Origin: Nitrospirota bacterium
Lineage (GTDB): Bacteria; Nitrospirota; 9FT-COMBO-42-15; HDB-SIOI813
DNA length: 64,000 nt
Direction of reading: 5' to 3'
Assembly (NCBI GenBank): GCA_020846775.1
Contig: JADLDG010000034.1
Span: 120,017 to 184,016, forward strand
A model generated the notes under the pieces. The model did no database searches and was not told where the DNA came from. It saw nothing but the letters and a program-made list of their open reading frames with translations. Shown here piece after piece: positions 11,226-20,658 of the stretch. The translations under genes and the position numbers were made by a program. Position 1 is the stretch's first letter; every line of letters begins with the position of its first letter.

Positions 11226-12443
11226 TTATTTATTTACTGCTGTTTTCGGCGTATCAACAGGGCTGGCATCAGCCTTGCTGTCGAATGCAAGGGCCTTTAC
11301 CGGCGTTCCCGGGCGCGCCTTCTGTAATCCTTCGACGATGACACGATCACCTGCTTTCAGTCCTTCGCTGACCAACCATTTGTCTCCTACAGTCCGGACG
11401 ACCTTGATGACCCGGGGTTCCACCTTTTCTTCGCTTCCGACAACCAGGACCATGGCATCTCCGGCCGGATTGCGCGTAACACCCCTCTGGGGAACCAGAA
11501 TCGCATGCTCATTGACACCCTCCTCCAGGACAGCCCTGACAAACATGCCGGGCAGCAACGTCCGCTTCGGATTCGGAAAGATCGCCCGCAGCGTGATGGA
11601 TCCGGTACTCTGGTCCACTGTAACTTCTGAAAACTTCAGGGTGCCGGGCAATGGATAGACACTGCCGTCCTCCAGAAGCAACTTGACCCGTGTCCGTGCA
11701 GTCCCGTCGCTTTTCAACGCACCGCTGGCCAGGCTTTGCTTCAGACGAAGCAGATCGGTGCTGGATTGAGTGACGTCCACATACATGGTGTCAAGCTGTT
11801 GGATGGTAGCCAGTGCAGCAGGCTGACTGGCGGTTACCAGAGCGCCGTCCGTAACCGATGAGCGACCGATTCGTCCGGAGATAGGTGCGGTTACCTTCGT
11901 ATAGGACAGGTTTATACGCGCCGATTCAACAGCGGCCCTGGCAGACTCCACATCGGCCTCTGCCTGATTGAACGCTGCGCCTGCATCATCATAGTCCTGC
12001 TGACTGATCACATTTAATGCAATGAGTTCCTTGTAACGCTCGGCCTTAAGCCTGGCGGGGGTGAGATTGGCCTCAGCCCTCGCAAGCGCTGCCTTTGCGC
12101 TATCGTAGAACGCCTGGTAGGTGGCAGGGGCGATCTGGTAGAGCAGATCTCCAGCCTTGACATCCGCACCTTCGGTAAACAGGCGTTTCTGGATGATGCC
12201 GCTGACCTGGGGCCGCACTTCTGCAATAAGGTAGGCGGAGGTTCGACCATGAAGTTCCGTGGTAAGTGCCACCCTTTGCGTCCGTATTGTAACAACACCC
12301 ACCTCGGGTGGCCCGGCCGGCGGCATTGTGGCTGCCTTGTCCCCTTTATTACATCCGGCCAGCGTCAGGGTCACAACTACAATTCCAGCCAGGATAATAC
12401 CGGCCTTGCAACATTTCTTGATGTATATCTCAATAAATCTCAT
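11226..12443 (-). CDS. RND efflux periplasmic adaptor (AcrA/MexA type) lipoprotein
   Basis: This is the membrane-fusion protein that links the pump to an outer membrane channel, 405 residues. The signal ends in the lipobox LAGC (about residues 27-30). The lipoyl/hairpin halves are visible as AEVRPQVSGIIQKRLFTEG and INLSYTKVTAPISGRIGRS. The beta-barrel segment contains LDTMYVDVTQSS, and the distal domain contains LLPGMFVRAVLEEG. It is first in the operon with the pump, marR and the ybaK-like gene. Confidence 0.93.
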   Translation of the reverse strand: MRFIEIYIKKCCKAGIILAGIVVVTLTLAGCNKGDKAATMPPAGPPEVGVVTIRTQRVALTTELHGRTSAYLIAEVRPQVSGIIQKRLFTEGADVKAGDLLYQIAPATYQAFYDSAKAALARAEANLTPARLKAERYKELIALNVISQQDYDDAGAAFNQAEADVESARAAVESARINLSYTKVTAPISGRIGRSSVTDGALVTASQPAALATIQQLDTMYVDVTQSSTDLLRLKQSLASGALKSDGTARTRVKLLLEDGSVYPLPGTLKFSEVTVDQSTGSITLRAIFPNPKRTLLPGMFVRAVLEEGVNEHAILVPQRGVTRNPAGDAMVLVVGSEEKVEPRVIKVVRTVGDKWLVSEGLKAGDRVIVEGLQKARPGTPVKALAFDSKADASPVDTPKTAVNK

Positions 12444-12582
12444 GCTTCAATCCTCCGTCTCAGTAATATGAATATGTTAAACTATTTGTCTTTGTGCCTT
12501 GTTGGCAAGCTTTTCAGCAAGTTAAACGGATTAACGCATAGTTGGTCCTCAATCATAGATTTCAGAATATCTGCATCATTTA

Positions 12583-12618
12583 TTATTGTCAAGACAATAA
12601 CTGCCTGAACAATATTGT
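12583..12618. promoter_or_regulatory. Two palindromes upstream of RND operon, candidate MarR operators
   Basis: At 12583-12600 lies the perfect 18-bp palindrome TTATTGTCAAGACAATAA. Nine bases on, at 12609-12618, is the palindrome ACAATATTGT, which shares the ACAAT/ATTGT half-sites. They lie about 140-175 bp in front of the adaptor start, in the gap between that operon and uvrA. Size and symmetry suit a MarR-family dimer. Assignment to the marR gene at 7540-7992 is inference. Confidence 0.55.
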
Positions 12619-12670
12619 CTGAAAAAGATTGAAAAAATGGATCACGTGCAATCGCAATGCATTTAAATAT

Positions 12671-12678
12671 GCTATAAT
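12671..12678 (+). promoter_or_regulatory. Extended -10 promoter element for uvrA
   Basis: TATAAT at 12673-12678 is preceded by TG one base earlier, giving an extended -10 (TGCTATAAT) about 40 bp before the uvrA ATG. No strong -35 is seen, as is common for extended -10 promoters. Confidence 0.5.
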
Positions 12679-12717
12679 ATTCTGTTAAGTTTACTATCAA
12701 TAATTATTTTCAATATC

Positions 12718-15567
12718 ATGAGCAGCAAGTATCTTATCATCCAGGGCGCCAGGCAAAACAATCTCAAGAACATTAACCTGTCAATTCCCCACAATAAGGT
12801 TACTGTAATAACAGGGATTAGCGGGTCAGGCAAGTCATCCCTTGCCTTTGACACCATATTTGCAGAGGGTCAGTGGCGCTATATCGAGTCACTCTCATCT
12901 TATTCAAGGATGTTCATAGAAAAAATAGACAGACCTGATGTTGATGCTATAAGAAATATCAGGCCTGCCATTGCCATCGAGCAGAAAAACAGCGTCAGGT
13001 CGTCACGATCAACTGCAGGAACAGCAACAGAGATTTATGACTACCTTCGGCTTTTATTTGCAAAGGCCGGCAGGGTCGTCTGTCCGGTGTGTAATATTGA
13101 TGTCCGGTCGTATAATCCTTCCGCTGTCTTAAGCAAGTTAATGGATAATTATGACGGCCAGAGGGCTTTCATCCTTTCTCCATTAATCATAGCTGATGAA
13201 GTTGTTTCCAATACGAAAAACAAAAAACCGGTGAAGACCAATAAGAACCGGGTGTCAAACAAGGAGGCATTAAACACCCTCCTCGGCAATCTTGCAGGGA
13301 GGGGATTTTTCAGGTTCAAGTCGGGGGACGAGATATTTACCCTTCCCGGTGAACTCCCTTCAGGTATAGAAGAACATTATTCAAAAGGTGATGTACATAC
13401 TGTCATTGACCGTATATCTATTAATCCGGAAAGCCGCAAGAGGATATCTGATTCTATTGAACTTGCATTCAGGGAAGGCGGGGGAAGTATTCTCATAGAT
13501 ATTATTGGGCGTGAGACCCTGAGGTTCGACACTAAATTCAAGTGTCATAAATGTGATACCGTTTTTAAGAAACCCGAACCACTCCTTTTCTCATTCAATC
13601 ATCCGGTCGGGGCCTGCACCCAATGCAAGGGTTTCGGAGATATACTCCAGTATGATGAAGACCTCATAGTTCCGGACAAGCACCTCACACTTGAAGATGG
13701 TGCAATAGAACCATGGACCAAACCTGCCTATACCTGGTGGCAGGAACAGTTTTTAACTGCAGCAGAAAAACAGGGCATAGACAAGTCCAAACCTTATAAT
13801 AAACTCTCACAGGATGAGAAAGACAAGCTGTTCAAAGGTACCCCTGATTTCAAAGGCATTAATGACTTCTTCTCATACCTTGAAGGAAAGCGCTATAAGC
13901 TTCACGTAAGGGTATTCATCAGCCGCTACAGGAGCCCTTCCAGATGCCCATCCTGCAAGGGGGCAAGGCTTAGGCCAGAGGCCCTTAATGTAAGGATAGG
14001 AGATGCAGGGGAAGGAAAAGGTATAAATATACAGGAGATCTGCGATATGCCTGTAAGCGGGCTTTACAAATGGTTCTCGTCCCTGAAGCTGACTCAGTTC
14101 GAAGAAGATGTAGCAAAAGATATAAAAAAACAGATAGAGATGAAGATAGGTTTTCTCATAAAGATCGGCCTCGATTATCTGACCCTTAATCGTCAGACAA
14201 GAACGCTTTCCGGTGGTGAATCTCAGAGAATAAACCTGTCAAATCAACTTGGATCAAGACTTGTAGGCACACTCTATGTACTCGATGAACCAAGCATCGG
14301 TCTTCATGCAAGGGATACCGGCATGCTTGCAGATATAGTGCAGGAGATTGCAGAGTCGGGCAACACGGTGATCGTTGTTGAGCACGACAAGACCATGATA
14401 GAGTCCGGAGATTACATTGTAGAGATGGGACCAGGAGGCGGAGAGAACGGCGGAGAGGTGGTTTTTTCAGACAATAAAGATAAATTCAGGAAATCTGACT
14501 GTCTTACTGCACGATATATCCGCGGTGAGAAGTATATACGACTGCCATCTGTAAGAAGGGCGGGGAGCGGAAAGTTTCTCATATTAAGCGGGGCACGGGA
14601 ACATAACCTGAAGGATATCACGCTGAAGATACCTCTTCGAACCCTTACATGTATAACAGGCGTCTCCGGTTCAGGCAAAAGCACATTGATTCAGGACACC
14701 CTCTACAGGGCAATCGCCCGTGTCTTCAGGCTTAATTTCGAGAAGATGGGGAAGTTTGAGCGGCTTTATGGAGCAGAGCACCTGCGGGGCACAAGACTGA
14801 TTGACCAGAAACCAATAGGCAGGACTCCAAGGTCAAACCCTATTACCTACATCAAGGGATTTGATGTTATCAGAAAACTATTCGCATCACAGAGGGAGGC
14901 ACGGACTGCGGGACTAACGCCCTCTGCGTTTTCATTCAACACCAAAGGCGGGCGGTGTGAGTCATGTCAGGGAAGCGGCTATCAACGTCTCGAGATGTAT
15001 TTCTTTGAAGACCTTTATGTTACCTGTGATAAGTGTGAGGGAGAGCGCTACAGGCCGGAGGTACTGAAGATCAGATATAAGGGAATGAATATAAGTGACA
15101 TACTAAAGATGACAATAAGCGAGGCAGAAATCTTCTTTACTAATGAGGACTCCCTCAGGGACAACCTCCATCTGCTTAACGAGGTGGGACTTGGTTATCT
15201 GAGGCTCGGGCAACCTGCAACCACATTATCCGGCGGCGAGGCGCAGAGATTAAAGATATGCAGTGAGATATGGAGAAGGGATGCAAGAGACATCTTATAC
15301 CTTTTAGATGAACCGACAACAGGATTGCACTTTGATGACATAAGAAAACTCCTCAATGTCTTCAACCTCCTTGTGGAGAGGGGGAACACAGTCGTTGTCA
15401 TAGAGCACAACATGGATGTGATAAAGTCTGCAGATTACATAGTGGACCTCGGACCGGAGGGCGGCGAAAATGGCGGGGAGATTGTGGCAGAAGGGACACC
15501 TGAGGAGGTAGCTGAGTGCAATAAATCATATACCGGCAGGTTCCTTAAAGAGTGCCTTCCGATATAG
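12718..15567 (+). CDS. uvrA: Excinuclease ABC subunit A (UvrA)
   Basis: UvrA is the damage-recognition ATPase of nucleotide excision repair. The 949 residues show both ABC modules. There is a Walker A GISGSGKSS near residue 36 and a signature LSGGESQRI with DEPSIGLH in the first half. The second half has GVSGSGKST near residue 650, LSGGEAQRL, and DEPTTGLHFDD. Zinc-binding CxxC pairs occur at CHKC, CTQC, CPSC, CESC and CDKC. The motif IDQKPIGRTPRSNP is the UvrA hallmark. Some linker stretches differ from the E. coli protein, so a second uvrA elsewhere is possible. It runs convergent to cydB with a 15-bp gap. Confidence 0.95.
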   Translation: MSSKYLIIQGARQNNLKNINLSIPHNKVTVITGISGSGKSSLAFDTIFAEGQWRYIESLSSYSRMFIEKIDRPDVDAIRNIRPAIAIEQKNSVRSSRSTAGTATEIYDYLRLLFAKAGRVVCPVCNIDVRSYNPSAVLSKLMDNYDGQRAFILSPLIIADEVVSNTKNKKPVKTNKNRVSNKEALNTLLGNLAGRGFFRFKSGDEIFTLPGELPSGIEEHYSKGDVHTVIDRISINPESRKRISDSIELAFREGGGSILIDIIGRETLRFDTKFKCHKCDTVFKKPEPLLFSFNHPVGACTQCKGFGDILQYDEDLIVPDKHLTLEDGAIEPWTKPAYTWWQEQFLTAAEKQGIDKSKPYNKLSQDEKDKLFKGTPDFKGINDFFSYLEGKRYKLHVRVFISRYRSPSRCPSCKGARLRPEALNVRIGDAGEGKGINIQEICDMPVSGLYKWFSSLKLTQFEEDVAKDIKKQIEMKIGFLIKIGLDYLTLNRQTRTLSGGESQRINLSNQLGSRLVGTLYVLDEPSIGLHARDTGMLADIVQEIAESGNTVIVVEHDKTMIESGDYIVEMGPGGGENGGEVVFSDNKDKFRKSDCLTARYIRGEKYIRLPSVRRAGSGKFLILSGAREHNLKDITLKIPLRTLTCITGVSGSGKSTLIQDTLYRAIARVFRLNFEKMGKFERLYGAEHLRGTRLIDQKPIGRTPRSNPITYIKGFDVIRKLFASQREARTAGLTPSAFSFNTKGGRCESCQGSGYQRLEMYFFEDLYVTCDKCEGERYRPEVLKIRYKGMNISDILKMTISEAEIFFTNEDSLRDNLHLLNEVGLGYLRLGQPATTLSGGEAQRLKICSEIWRRDARDILYLLDEPTTGLHFDDIRKLLNVFNLLVERGNTVVVIEHNMDVIKSADYIVDLGPEGGENGGEIVAEGTPEEVAECNKSYTGRFLKECLPI

Positions 15568-15582
15568 GACTCAATTATTCTG

Positions 15583-16602
15583 TCATTCATAACCTTCATC
15601 CTGCAGCACGACCTTTCCCCTGAATACACGATTAATTAAGACCGCATACACGGTAATAATTGGAAGGGCGATCAGTGCAATAATCAGCATTACCTTTAAT
15701 GTGTACGGTCCTGCTGACGCGTTATAGGCAGTCAGATTATAAAGCGGATTAATAGTTGATGGAAGCATATCCGGAAAGAGGGTCAGTCCAAGCAGACACA
15801 TTATTGAAACAATCATTACTGCAGAGGTTGTAAATGCCCTGCCATATTGACCGCGTCTGTTTGCGAAAGGTAGATAAATAATGGATGCAAGATTTATTAT
15901 TGCGAGAGGGATTAACAGTGGTTTGTTTACCAGGCCTTCAAACATATCCGGTAATGAGTAAACAGTGACTGCAATTGCAGAGGAATAGAGGATTATAAAG
16001 ACAACCCATGCAGTAAACAGGAGCCTCTTTACCCTTTGAAGATACAGGCCGTCAGCCTTTAATGTCAAATATACCGCACCGTGCATGGTAAACAGGGCCA
16101 GGACAAGTATACCGGTAAAAACAGAAAATGTATTGAACAGCGGCAATGACTGTATGGCAACAATATGCCCCTCATCAACAGGCAATCCCTGGAGGATATT
16201 GCCGAGCATAATGCCAAACAATACAGCTGTCGAAAGACTTCCTATCCCAAAGCCCCAATCCCAGAACCTTTTCCAGCCTTCGGATATTGCCTTATTACGA
16301 ATCTCGATAGATAAGGCCCTTAAGATTAATGAAAACATCAGGAGAAAAAATAAAATATAGAATGCACTCAGGACTGTAGCGTAGACAACAGGAAAAACAG
16401 CGAACAGGGCCCCGCCTTCTGTTACAAGCCAGACCTCATTGCCATCCCAGAGTGGACCTATAGCACTGATATTAACACGCCTCTCATGTTCATCCCTTGC
16501 GAACAGGTGTAAGAACCCTACCCCCAGGTCATAACCATCAAGTATGGTGTAAACTGTAATAAGAAAGCCAATCAACAGGAACCATACCATGTTCAGGTCC
16601 AT
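15583..16602 (-). CDS. cydB: Cytochrome bd quinol oxidase subunit II
   Basis: CydB is the structural partner of CydA in the high-affinity quinol oxidase. The 339-residue membrane protein begins with MVWFLLIGFLITVYTILDGYDLG, a CydB hallmark. It continues with IGPLWDGNEVWLVTEGGALF and about eight or nine hydrophobic segments. It overlaps the end of cydA by 10 bp, so translation is coupled. No cydX or cydCD genes are adjacent. Confidence 0.93.
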   Translation of the reverse strand: MDLNMVWFLLIGFLITVYTILDGYDLGVGFLHLFARDEHERRVNISAIGPLWDGNEVWLVTEGGALFAVFPVVYATVLSAFYILFFLLMFSLILRALSIEIRNKAISEGWKRFWDWGFGIGSLSTAVLFGIMLGNILQGLPVDEGHIVAIQSLPLFNTFSVFTGILVLALFTMHGAVYLTLKADGLYLQRVKRLLFTAWVVFIILYSSAIAVTVYSLPDMFEGLVNKPLLIPLAIINLASIIYLPFANRRGQYGRAFTTSAVMIVSIMCLLGLTLFPDMLPSTINPLYNLTAYNASAGPYTLKVMLIIALIALPIITVYAVLINRVFRGKVVLQDEGYE

Positions 16603-17900
16603 TTATTTATCTCCCTCCTGACAAGATAAACGTATAATCCGCCAATAAGTGTATACAGGATAACAAACATACTAAGTGTAAATAATACATTTGCAGCCGG
16701 TAAATTTATGGTCGCACCTGCTGCTGTTTTCATGACCCTGTAGATAATCCAGGGCTGCCGCCCAACCTCAGCGGCGATCCATCCAAGCTGGGAGGCAATA
16801 ATCGGGAGCGGCATAGACCAGACAAGTAATCGCAGAAATTTCTTTGAATTAAACAGTCTACCGCGATAGAGTTTAATGACACCGTACAGTGTCAGAATAA
16901 TAAAATATATACCAAGTATCACCATCGTGCGAAATGCAATAAATGGAATAAGCCTGGGGGGCAACTCATCCGGAGGAAATTCTTTAACACCCTTAATCAC
17001 TGCACTTGCATCACTAAATGTAATAAGGCTCAGGAGACCGGGAATCTTTACCGCCCATTTAAGCTCATCCTGACCATTCGTCGGAATCCCGAATAAAACA
17101 AAAGGGGCATATGCCCGGGTCTCTTCTACAGCCTCAAGGACGGCAAACTTCTCCGGCTGAGTAAGGGCAACCTGTTTTGCGTGTTCATGACCAATGGGCA
17201 TAACCTGAAGCACTGTTAAGATAAGACCCGCAATGATGGAGTACTTCAGCAACTTTCGTGCAGCATCAACCTTCCTGTTCTTAAGAAGCAGATATGATGA
17301 AATCCCTGCTACAAAAAAAGTCCCGGAAATAAATGTTGCATCCATTGTATGAAAATACCGCTGTAATGTTGACGGGTTAAATATAACTTCACTGAAGTCC
17401 GTCAACACCACCCTTCCATCCTTAATAACAAATCCCGCAGGTGTCTGCTGCCACGAGTTCGCCGCCAGTATCCAGAAGGCAGAAATAGTAGAAGCTGCGG
17501 CAACCATAAATATGGACAGCAGGTGTATTGTGCGCGGCACCTTATTCCTCCCGAATAAATAGAGACCGAGAAAGAAGGCTTCAATCATAAAGGCAATAAG
17601 CCCTTCTGCAGCAAGCAAAGGACCAAATACGTCACCGGAGAACTTTGAAAACGCTGACCAGTTCATACCTATCTGGAACTCCATGACTATACCTGTGGCA
17701 GTACCTGTTACAAATGTAATGGCAAACAGCCTGCTGAAAAATTTTGCTGCCTCAAGATAAACCTCTCCATCTCTTAGTCTCCAGCCAAGCAGCTCAATGA
17801 CTACAAGCCACCAGGCCAATCCAATACTAATGGATACAAAGATGAAATGAAACGAGATCGTCAGAAAGAATTGAAGACGGGATAAAATGACAACATCCAA
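16593..17900 (-). CDS. cydA: Cytochrome bd quinol oxidase subunit I
   Basis: CydA carries the haems of the bd oxidase and reduces O2 with quinol electrons, which suits life at low oxygen. The 435-residue protein has SRLQFFLTISFHFIFVSISIG with the haem-ligand His, GTATGIVMEFQIGMNWSAFS, and PIGHEHAKQVALTQPEKFA. The C-terminal GRQPWIIYRVM is strongly conserved in the family. The Q-loop after PEKFA is short, as in the truncated-Q-loop subfamily. Translation is coupled to cydB. Confidence 0.95.
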   Translation of the reverse strand: MDVVILSRLQFFLTISFHFIFVSISIGLAWWLVVIELLGWRLRDGEVYLEAAKFFSRLFAITFVTGTATGIVMEFQIGMNWSAFSKFSGDVFGPLLAAEGLIAFMIEAFFLGLYLFGRNKVPRTIHLLSIFMVAAASTISAFWILAANSWQQTPAGFVIKDGRVVLTDFSEVIFNPSTLQRYFHTMDATFISGTFFVAGISSYLLLKNRKVDAARKLLKYSIIAGLILTVLQVMPIGHEHAKQVALTQPEKFAVLEAVEETRAYAPFVLFGIPTNGQDELKWAVKIPGLLSLITFSDASAVIKGVKEFPPDELPPRLIPFIAFRTMVILGIYFIILTLYGVIKLYRGRLFNSKKFLRLLVWSMPLPIIASQLGWIAAEVGRQPWIIYRVMKTAAGATINLPAANVLFTLSMFVILYTLIGGLYVYLVRREINKWT

Positions 17901-18045
17901 TAAGAATTTCTCCTGTCATGTATCATCACTTTTTTAACATACAAAGCCCTTTGACGACCCTTGCCTTCATATTAACATATTGTGGAAAAAGGGACAGGAT
18001 ATTTAAACATTTTTTATAAATTGTGTTACAATAACGACCCGGAAA

Positions 18046-18372
18046 ATGACAACGGTAATCCTGTTAACTATATCCAATATATTCATGACTATCGCATGGT
18101 ATGGTCACCTTAAATATAAAGACACTGCACTCTGGAAGGTCATACTAATCAGCTGGCTTATCGCTTTTCTTGAATACTGTTTCCAGGTCCCGGCAAACCG
18201 TATAGGACATCATGATTTCTCTGCCGCACAGTTAAAGACTATTCAGGAGGTGATAACCCTCATCGTCTTTTCAGTCTTTTCAATCTTATATCTTAAGGAA
18301 GAGTTCAGGTGGAATTATGCAGTGGGATTTCTTTTTATGATAGGGGCGGTCTTTTTTATTTTCAAAAAATAA
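18046..18372 (+). CDS. DUF486 family small membrane protein (DMT-like)
   Basis: This is a 108-residue inner-membrane protein with four hydrophobic helices. The family pattern is clear: TIAWYGHLKYK, then FLEYCFQVPANRIGH, then a helix beginning LKTIQEVITL and a last helix ending FFIFKK. DUF486 members resemble half-size drug/metabolite transporters, but the function is not known. A TACAAT -10-like element lies about 20 bp upstream. Confidence 0.85.
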   Translation: MTTVILLTISNIFMTIAWYGHLKYKDTALWKVILISWLIAFLEYCFQVPANRIGHHDFSAAQLKTIQEVITLIVFSVFSILYLKEEFRWNYAVGFLFMIGAVFFIFKK

Positions 18373-18479
18373 CCGGGGAGATTTGGCATTCCCAATATGA
18401 TGGGATATTCAGACTCCTGTCAATGGAGTACATGGACATTTGATAATTCCATATCAGAAATGATATTATAAATTGCATC

Positions 18480-18842
18480 ATGCCAATTTATGAATACAAA
18501 TGCAACAATTGTCGGAAGAAGGTGACAGTTCTTCTCTTGAACCGGTCGTCTCAGGAGCCTGTTTGCATGCATTGCGGCAGTAATGAACTGACACGTCTTT
18601 TCTCCCGATTTGCAGCTCCCAAGTCTGAGGAGGCACGGCTTGAATCACTGGCTGATCCCGGCAAGTGGGGTGATATTGATGAGAACAATCCAGCCAGCGT
18701 TGCAAAATTCATGAAAAAGATGGGTAAGGAATTTGGTGATGAACTTGGAGAGGACTTTGAGCAGGAGGTTGAATCTGCTGTTGAAGAGGCATCTCTGGGA
18801 GAAGATGGTTCTCCTGACTCCCCGATTCCGGACCTGTCATGA
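18480..18842 (+). CDS. FmdB family zinc-ribbon protein
   Basis: This is a small protein of 120 residues. The start MPIYEYKCNNCRKKVTV and the second pair CMHCGS form the zinc ribbon of the FmdB/CxxC_CxxC_SSSS family. The rest is an acidic, helical tail (KMGKEFGDELGEDFEQEV). Family members are often called putative regulatory proteins, without a proven role. The downstream metallo-hydrolase begins 18 bp later and is probably co-transcribed. Confidence 0.88.
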   Translation: MPIYEYKCNNCRKKVTVLLLNRSSQEPVCMHCGSNELTRLFSRFAAPKSEEARLESLADPGKWGDIDENNPASVAKFMKKMGKEFGDELGEDFEQEVESAVEEASLGEDGSPDSPIPDLS

Positions 18843-18859
18843 ACTTATAAACCTGCCTT

Positions 18860-19855
18860 ATGAAGCCCCTATTACATGCCTCTTTAATAAACGGCCCTTT
18901 TGATGATCCGGGTCTCTATATTGATATAATGTGGGACAGACGGGCACTGCTGTTTGATGCAGGAGATGTCTCACGGCTTAATGCATCTCAATTGCTGAAG
19001 GTTTCCGACATCTTTGTATCTCACACTCATATGGACCACTTCATTGGATTTGATAGTATCTTAAGGACTGTCCTGAACCGGGATAAGACAATGAGAATTT
19101 TCGGTCCGACAGGGATCACTGACTGTATTGAAGGCAAGTTGAGGGGTTATACGTGGAACCTGACAAAAGATTATCTTCTCGTTCTTAGAATTACCGAGGT
19201 AAACGCCGGAATTTTAAAAATGACTGAGTTCCACGCAAGAGATGGTTTCAGACGGCGTGACTTAAGCAACAAACCTTTTTCCGGGATTATTTTAGATGAA
19301 GATATGCTTACAGTATATTGCGCGTCTCTTGATCATAAAATTACTTCGCTTGCATTTGCCCTGAAAGAAAGATTTCACATCAATATAGACAGGGAAAAAC
19401 TTGATCGTCTGAACCTTCCGGTTGGCCCGTGGCTCAGGAGCTTCAAGCAGGCACTATGGGAAGGAGCTCCTGACAGCGAGAGGATTAAGATAACCGGAAG
19501 CGATGCTGAAGATGGCAGCCGGACCTTCACCTTAGGTGAATTAGCAGACAAGATTACAACAATCACAGAGGGACAGAAGTTATCCTATATTGTTGATGCA
19601 GTCTATAATTCAGAAAATGAGGAAAAGATCATATCGCTCTCAAGAGATTCGGATATCATGTATTGTGAAGCGGCATTTCTTGATAAAGACAGTGGGATAG
19701 CATCGGAACGGTTTCATCTTACCGCTAAACAGGCTGGTCAGCTGGCTCAGAAGGCATGCGTTAAAGAGCTGGTTATCTTTCACTTCTCGCCTCGGTATAG
19801 AGACAATCCTGATGAAATATATAAAGAGGCTATGCAGGCATTCCGGGGGGCTTAG
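18860..19855 (+). CDS. MBL-fold metallo-hydrolase, RNase Z-like
   Basis: This 331-residue protein carries the metallo-beta-lactamase motif VSHTHMDHFIGFDS (about residues 52-65), and an FDAGD segment comes before it. Late motifs are CEAAFLDKD and LVIFHFSPRYRD, whose His would complete the metal site as in tRNase Z. It lacks a clear exosite arm, and its middle 130 residues are divergent. It may therefore be an RNase Z paralogue rather than the main 3'-tRNA processing enzyme. Confidence 0.75.
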   Translation: MKPLLHASLINGPFDDPGLYIDIMWDRRALLFDAGDVSRLNASQLLKVSDIFVSHTHMDHFIGFDSILRTVLNRDKTMRIFGPTGITDCIEGKLRGYTWNLTKDYLLVLRITEVNAGILKMTEFHARDGFRRRDLSNKPFSGIILDEDMLTVYCASLDHKITSLAFALKERFHINIDREKLDRLNLPVGPWLRSFKQALWEGAPDSERIKITGSDAEDGSRTFTLGELADKITTITEGQKLSYIVDAVYNSENEEKIISLSRDSDIMYCEAAFLDKDSGIASERFHLTAKQAGQLAQKACVKELVIFHFSPRYRDNPDEIYKEAMQAFRGA

Positions 19856-19887
19856 TTTTTAATCCACTTCATTACCCCGTTTAACGA

Positions 19888-20655
19888 TTATCTTATTTTT
19901 CGTTTTTTGAAAACCGGGATATCCATCTGTTCCTGGAAACGGCCTGCTACCCCTTCCAGGAGATGCCCCAACTTCTTCTCCTTTGTCTCAAGATAGAAGC
20001 GGTTGTGTTTATTTGGAGAGATAATTAATGGTATTCTCTCTGTCACCTCAACACCATACTGTTTAAGCTCTGCAATCTTCTGAGGATTGTTTGTCATAAG
20101 CCGGACTGATTTTATCTTCAGAGACTTTATGATGTGCGCTGCAACACTATACTCCCTTTCATCATCATGAAAACCAAGTGCGATATTTGCCTCTCTGGTA
20201 TCAAGACCTTCTTCCTGAAGGGCATAAGCCCTAACCTTGTTTGCAAGTCCAATACCCCGGCCTTCCTGCCTCAGGTAAATCAACACCCCCATCTTCATCC
20301 TGCCGATAGCCCTGAGCGCAGTAACAAGCTGGTCCTGGCAATCACACCTGAGCGAACCAAACACATCGCCGGTCACACACTCTGAATGCAGTCTGACAAC
20401 CACATCTTCCTGTTCCACAACTTTTCCATGAATAACTGCGGCATGCTCTTTGTTGTCCATGTTATTGGAAAACGCCGCTACCTGAAACTGCCCATATCGC
20501 GATGGCAGATTAGCCATGGATTCTATCCTGACACAAATCTTATCACGGCCTATTCCGCAGCATTCATGGTCTTTGTTTTCATCCAGAAGGTCTTTGATGT
20601 CTTTCTTCGACAATCCAGTAATTGAGTCCTTCATTTTATGAGCGCCTTTCATCAT
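19888..20655 (-). CDS. ribA: GTP cyclohydrolase II
   Basis: RibA opens GTP to the first pyrimidine intermediate of riboflavin synthesis. The 255 residues hold the zinc site ECVTGDVFGSLRCDC (about residues 93-107) and the catalytic RQEGRGIGLANK near residue 128. Late marks are MTNNPQKIAEL and GVEVTERIPL. The N-terminal 45 residues (LSKKDIKDLLDENKDHECC) extend beyond the usual core. There is no fused DHBP synthase, which is often joined to this enzyme. The gene starts 4 bp after the preceding metallo-hydrolase gene. Confidence 0.92.
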   Translation of the reverse strand: MMKGAHKMKDSITGLSKKDIKDLLDENKDHECCGIGRDKICVRIESMANLPSRYGQFQVAAFSNNMDNKEHAAVIHGKVVEQEDVVVRLHSECVTGDVFGSLRCDCQDQLVTALRAIGRMKMGVLIYLRQEGRGIGLANKVRAYALQEEGLDTREANIALGFHDDEREYSVAAHIIKSLKIKSVRLMTNNPQKIAELKQYGVEVTERIPLIISPNKHNRFYLETKEKKLGHLLEGVAGRFQEQMDIPVFKKRKIR

Positions 20656-20658
20656 GAT

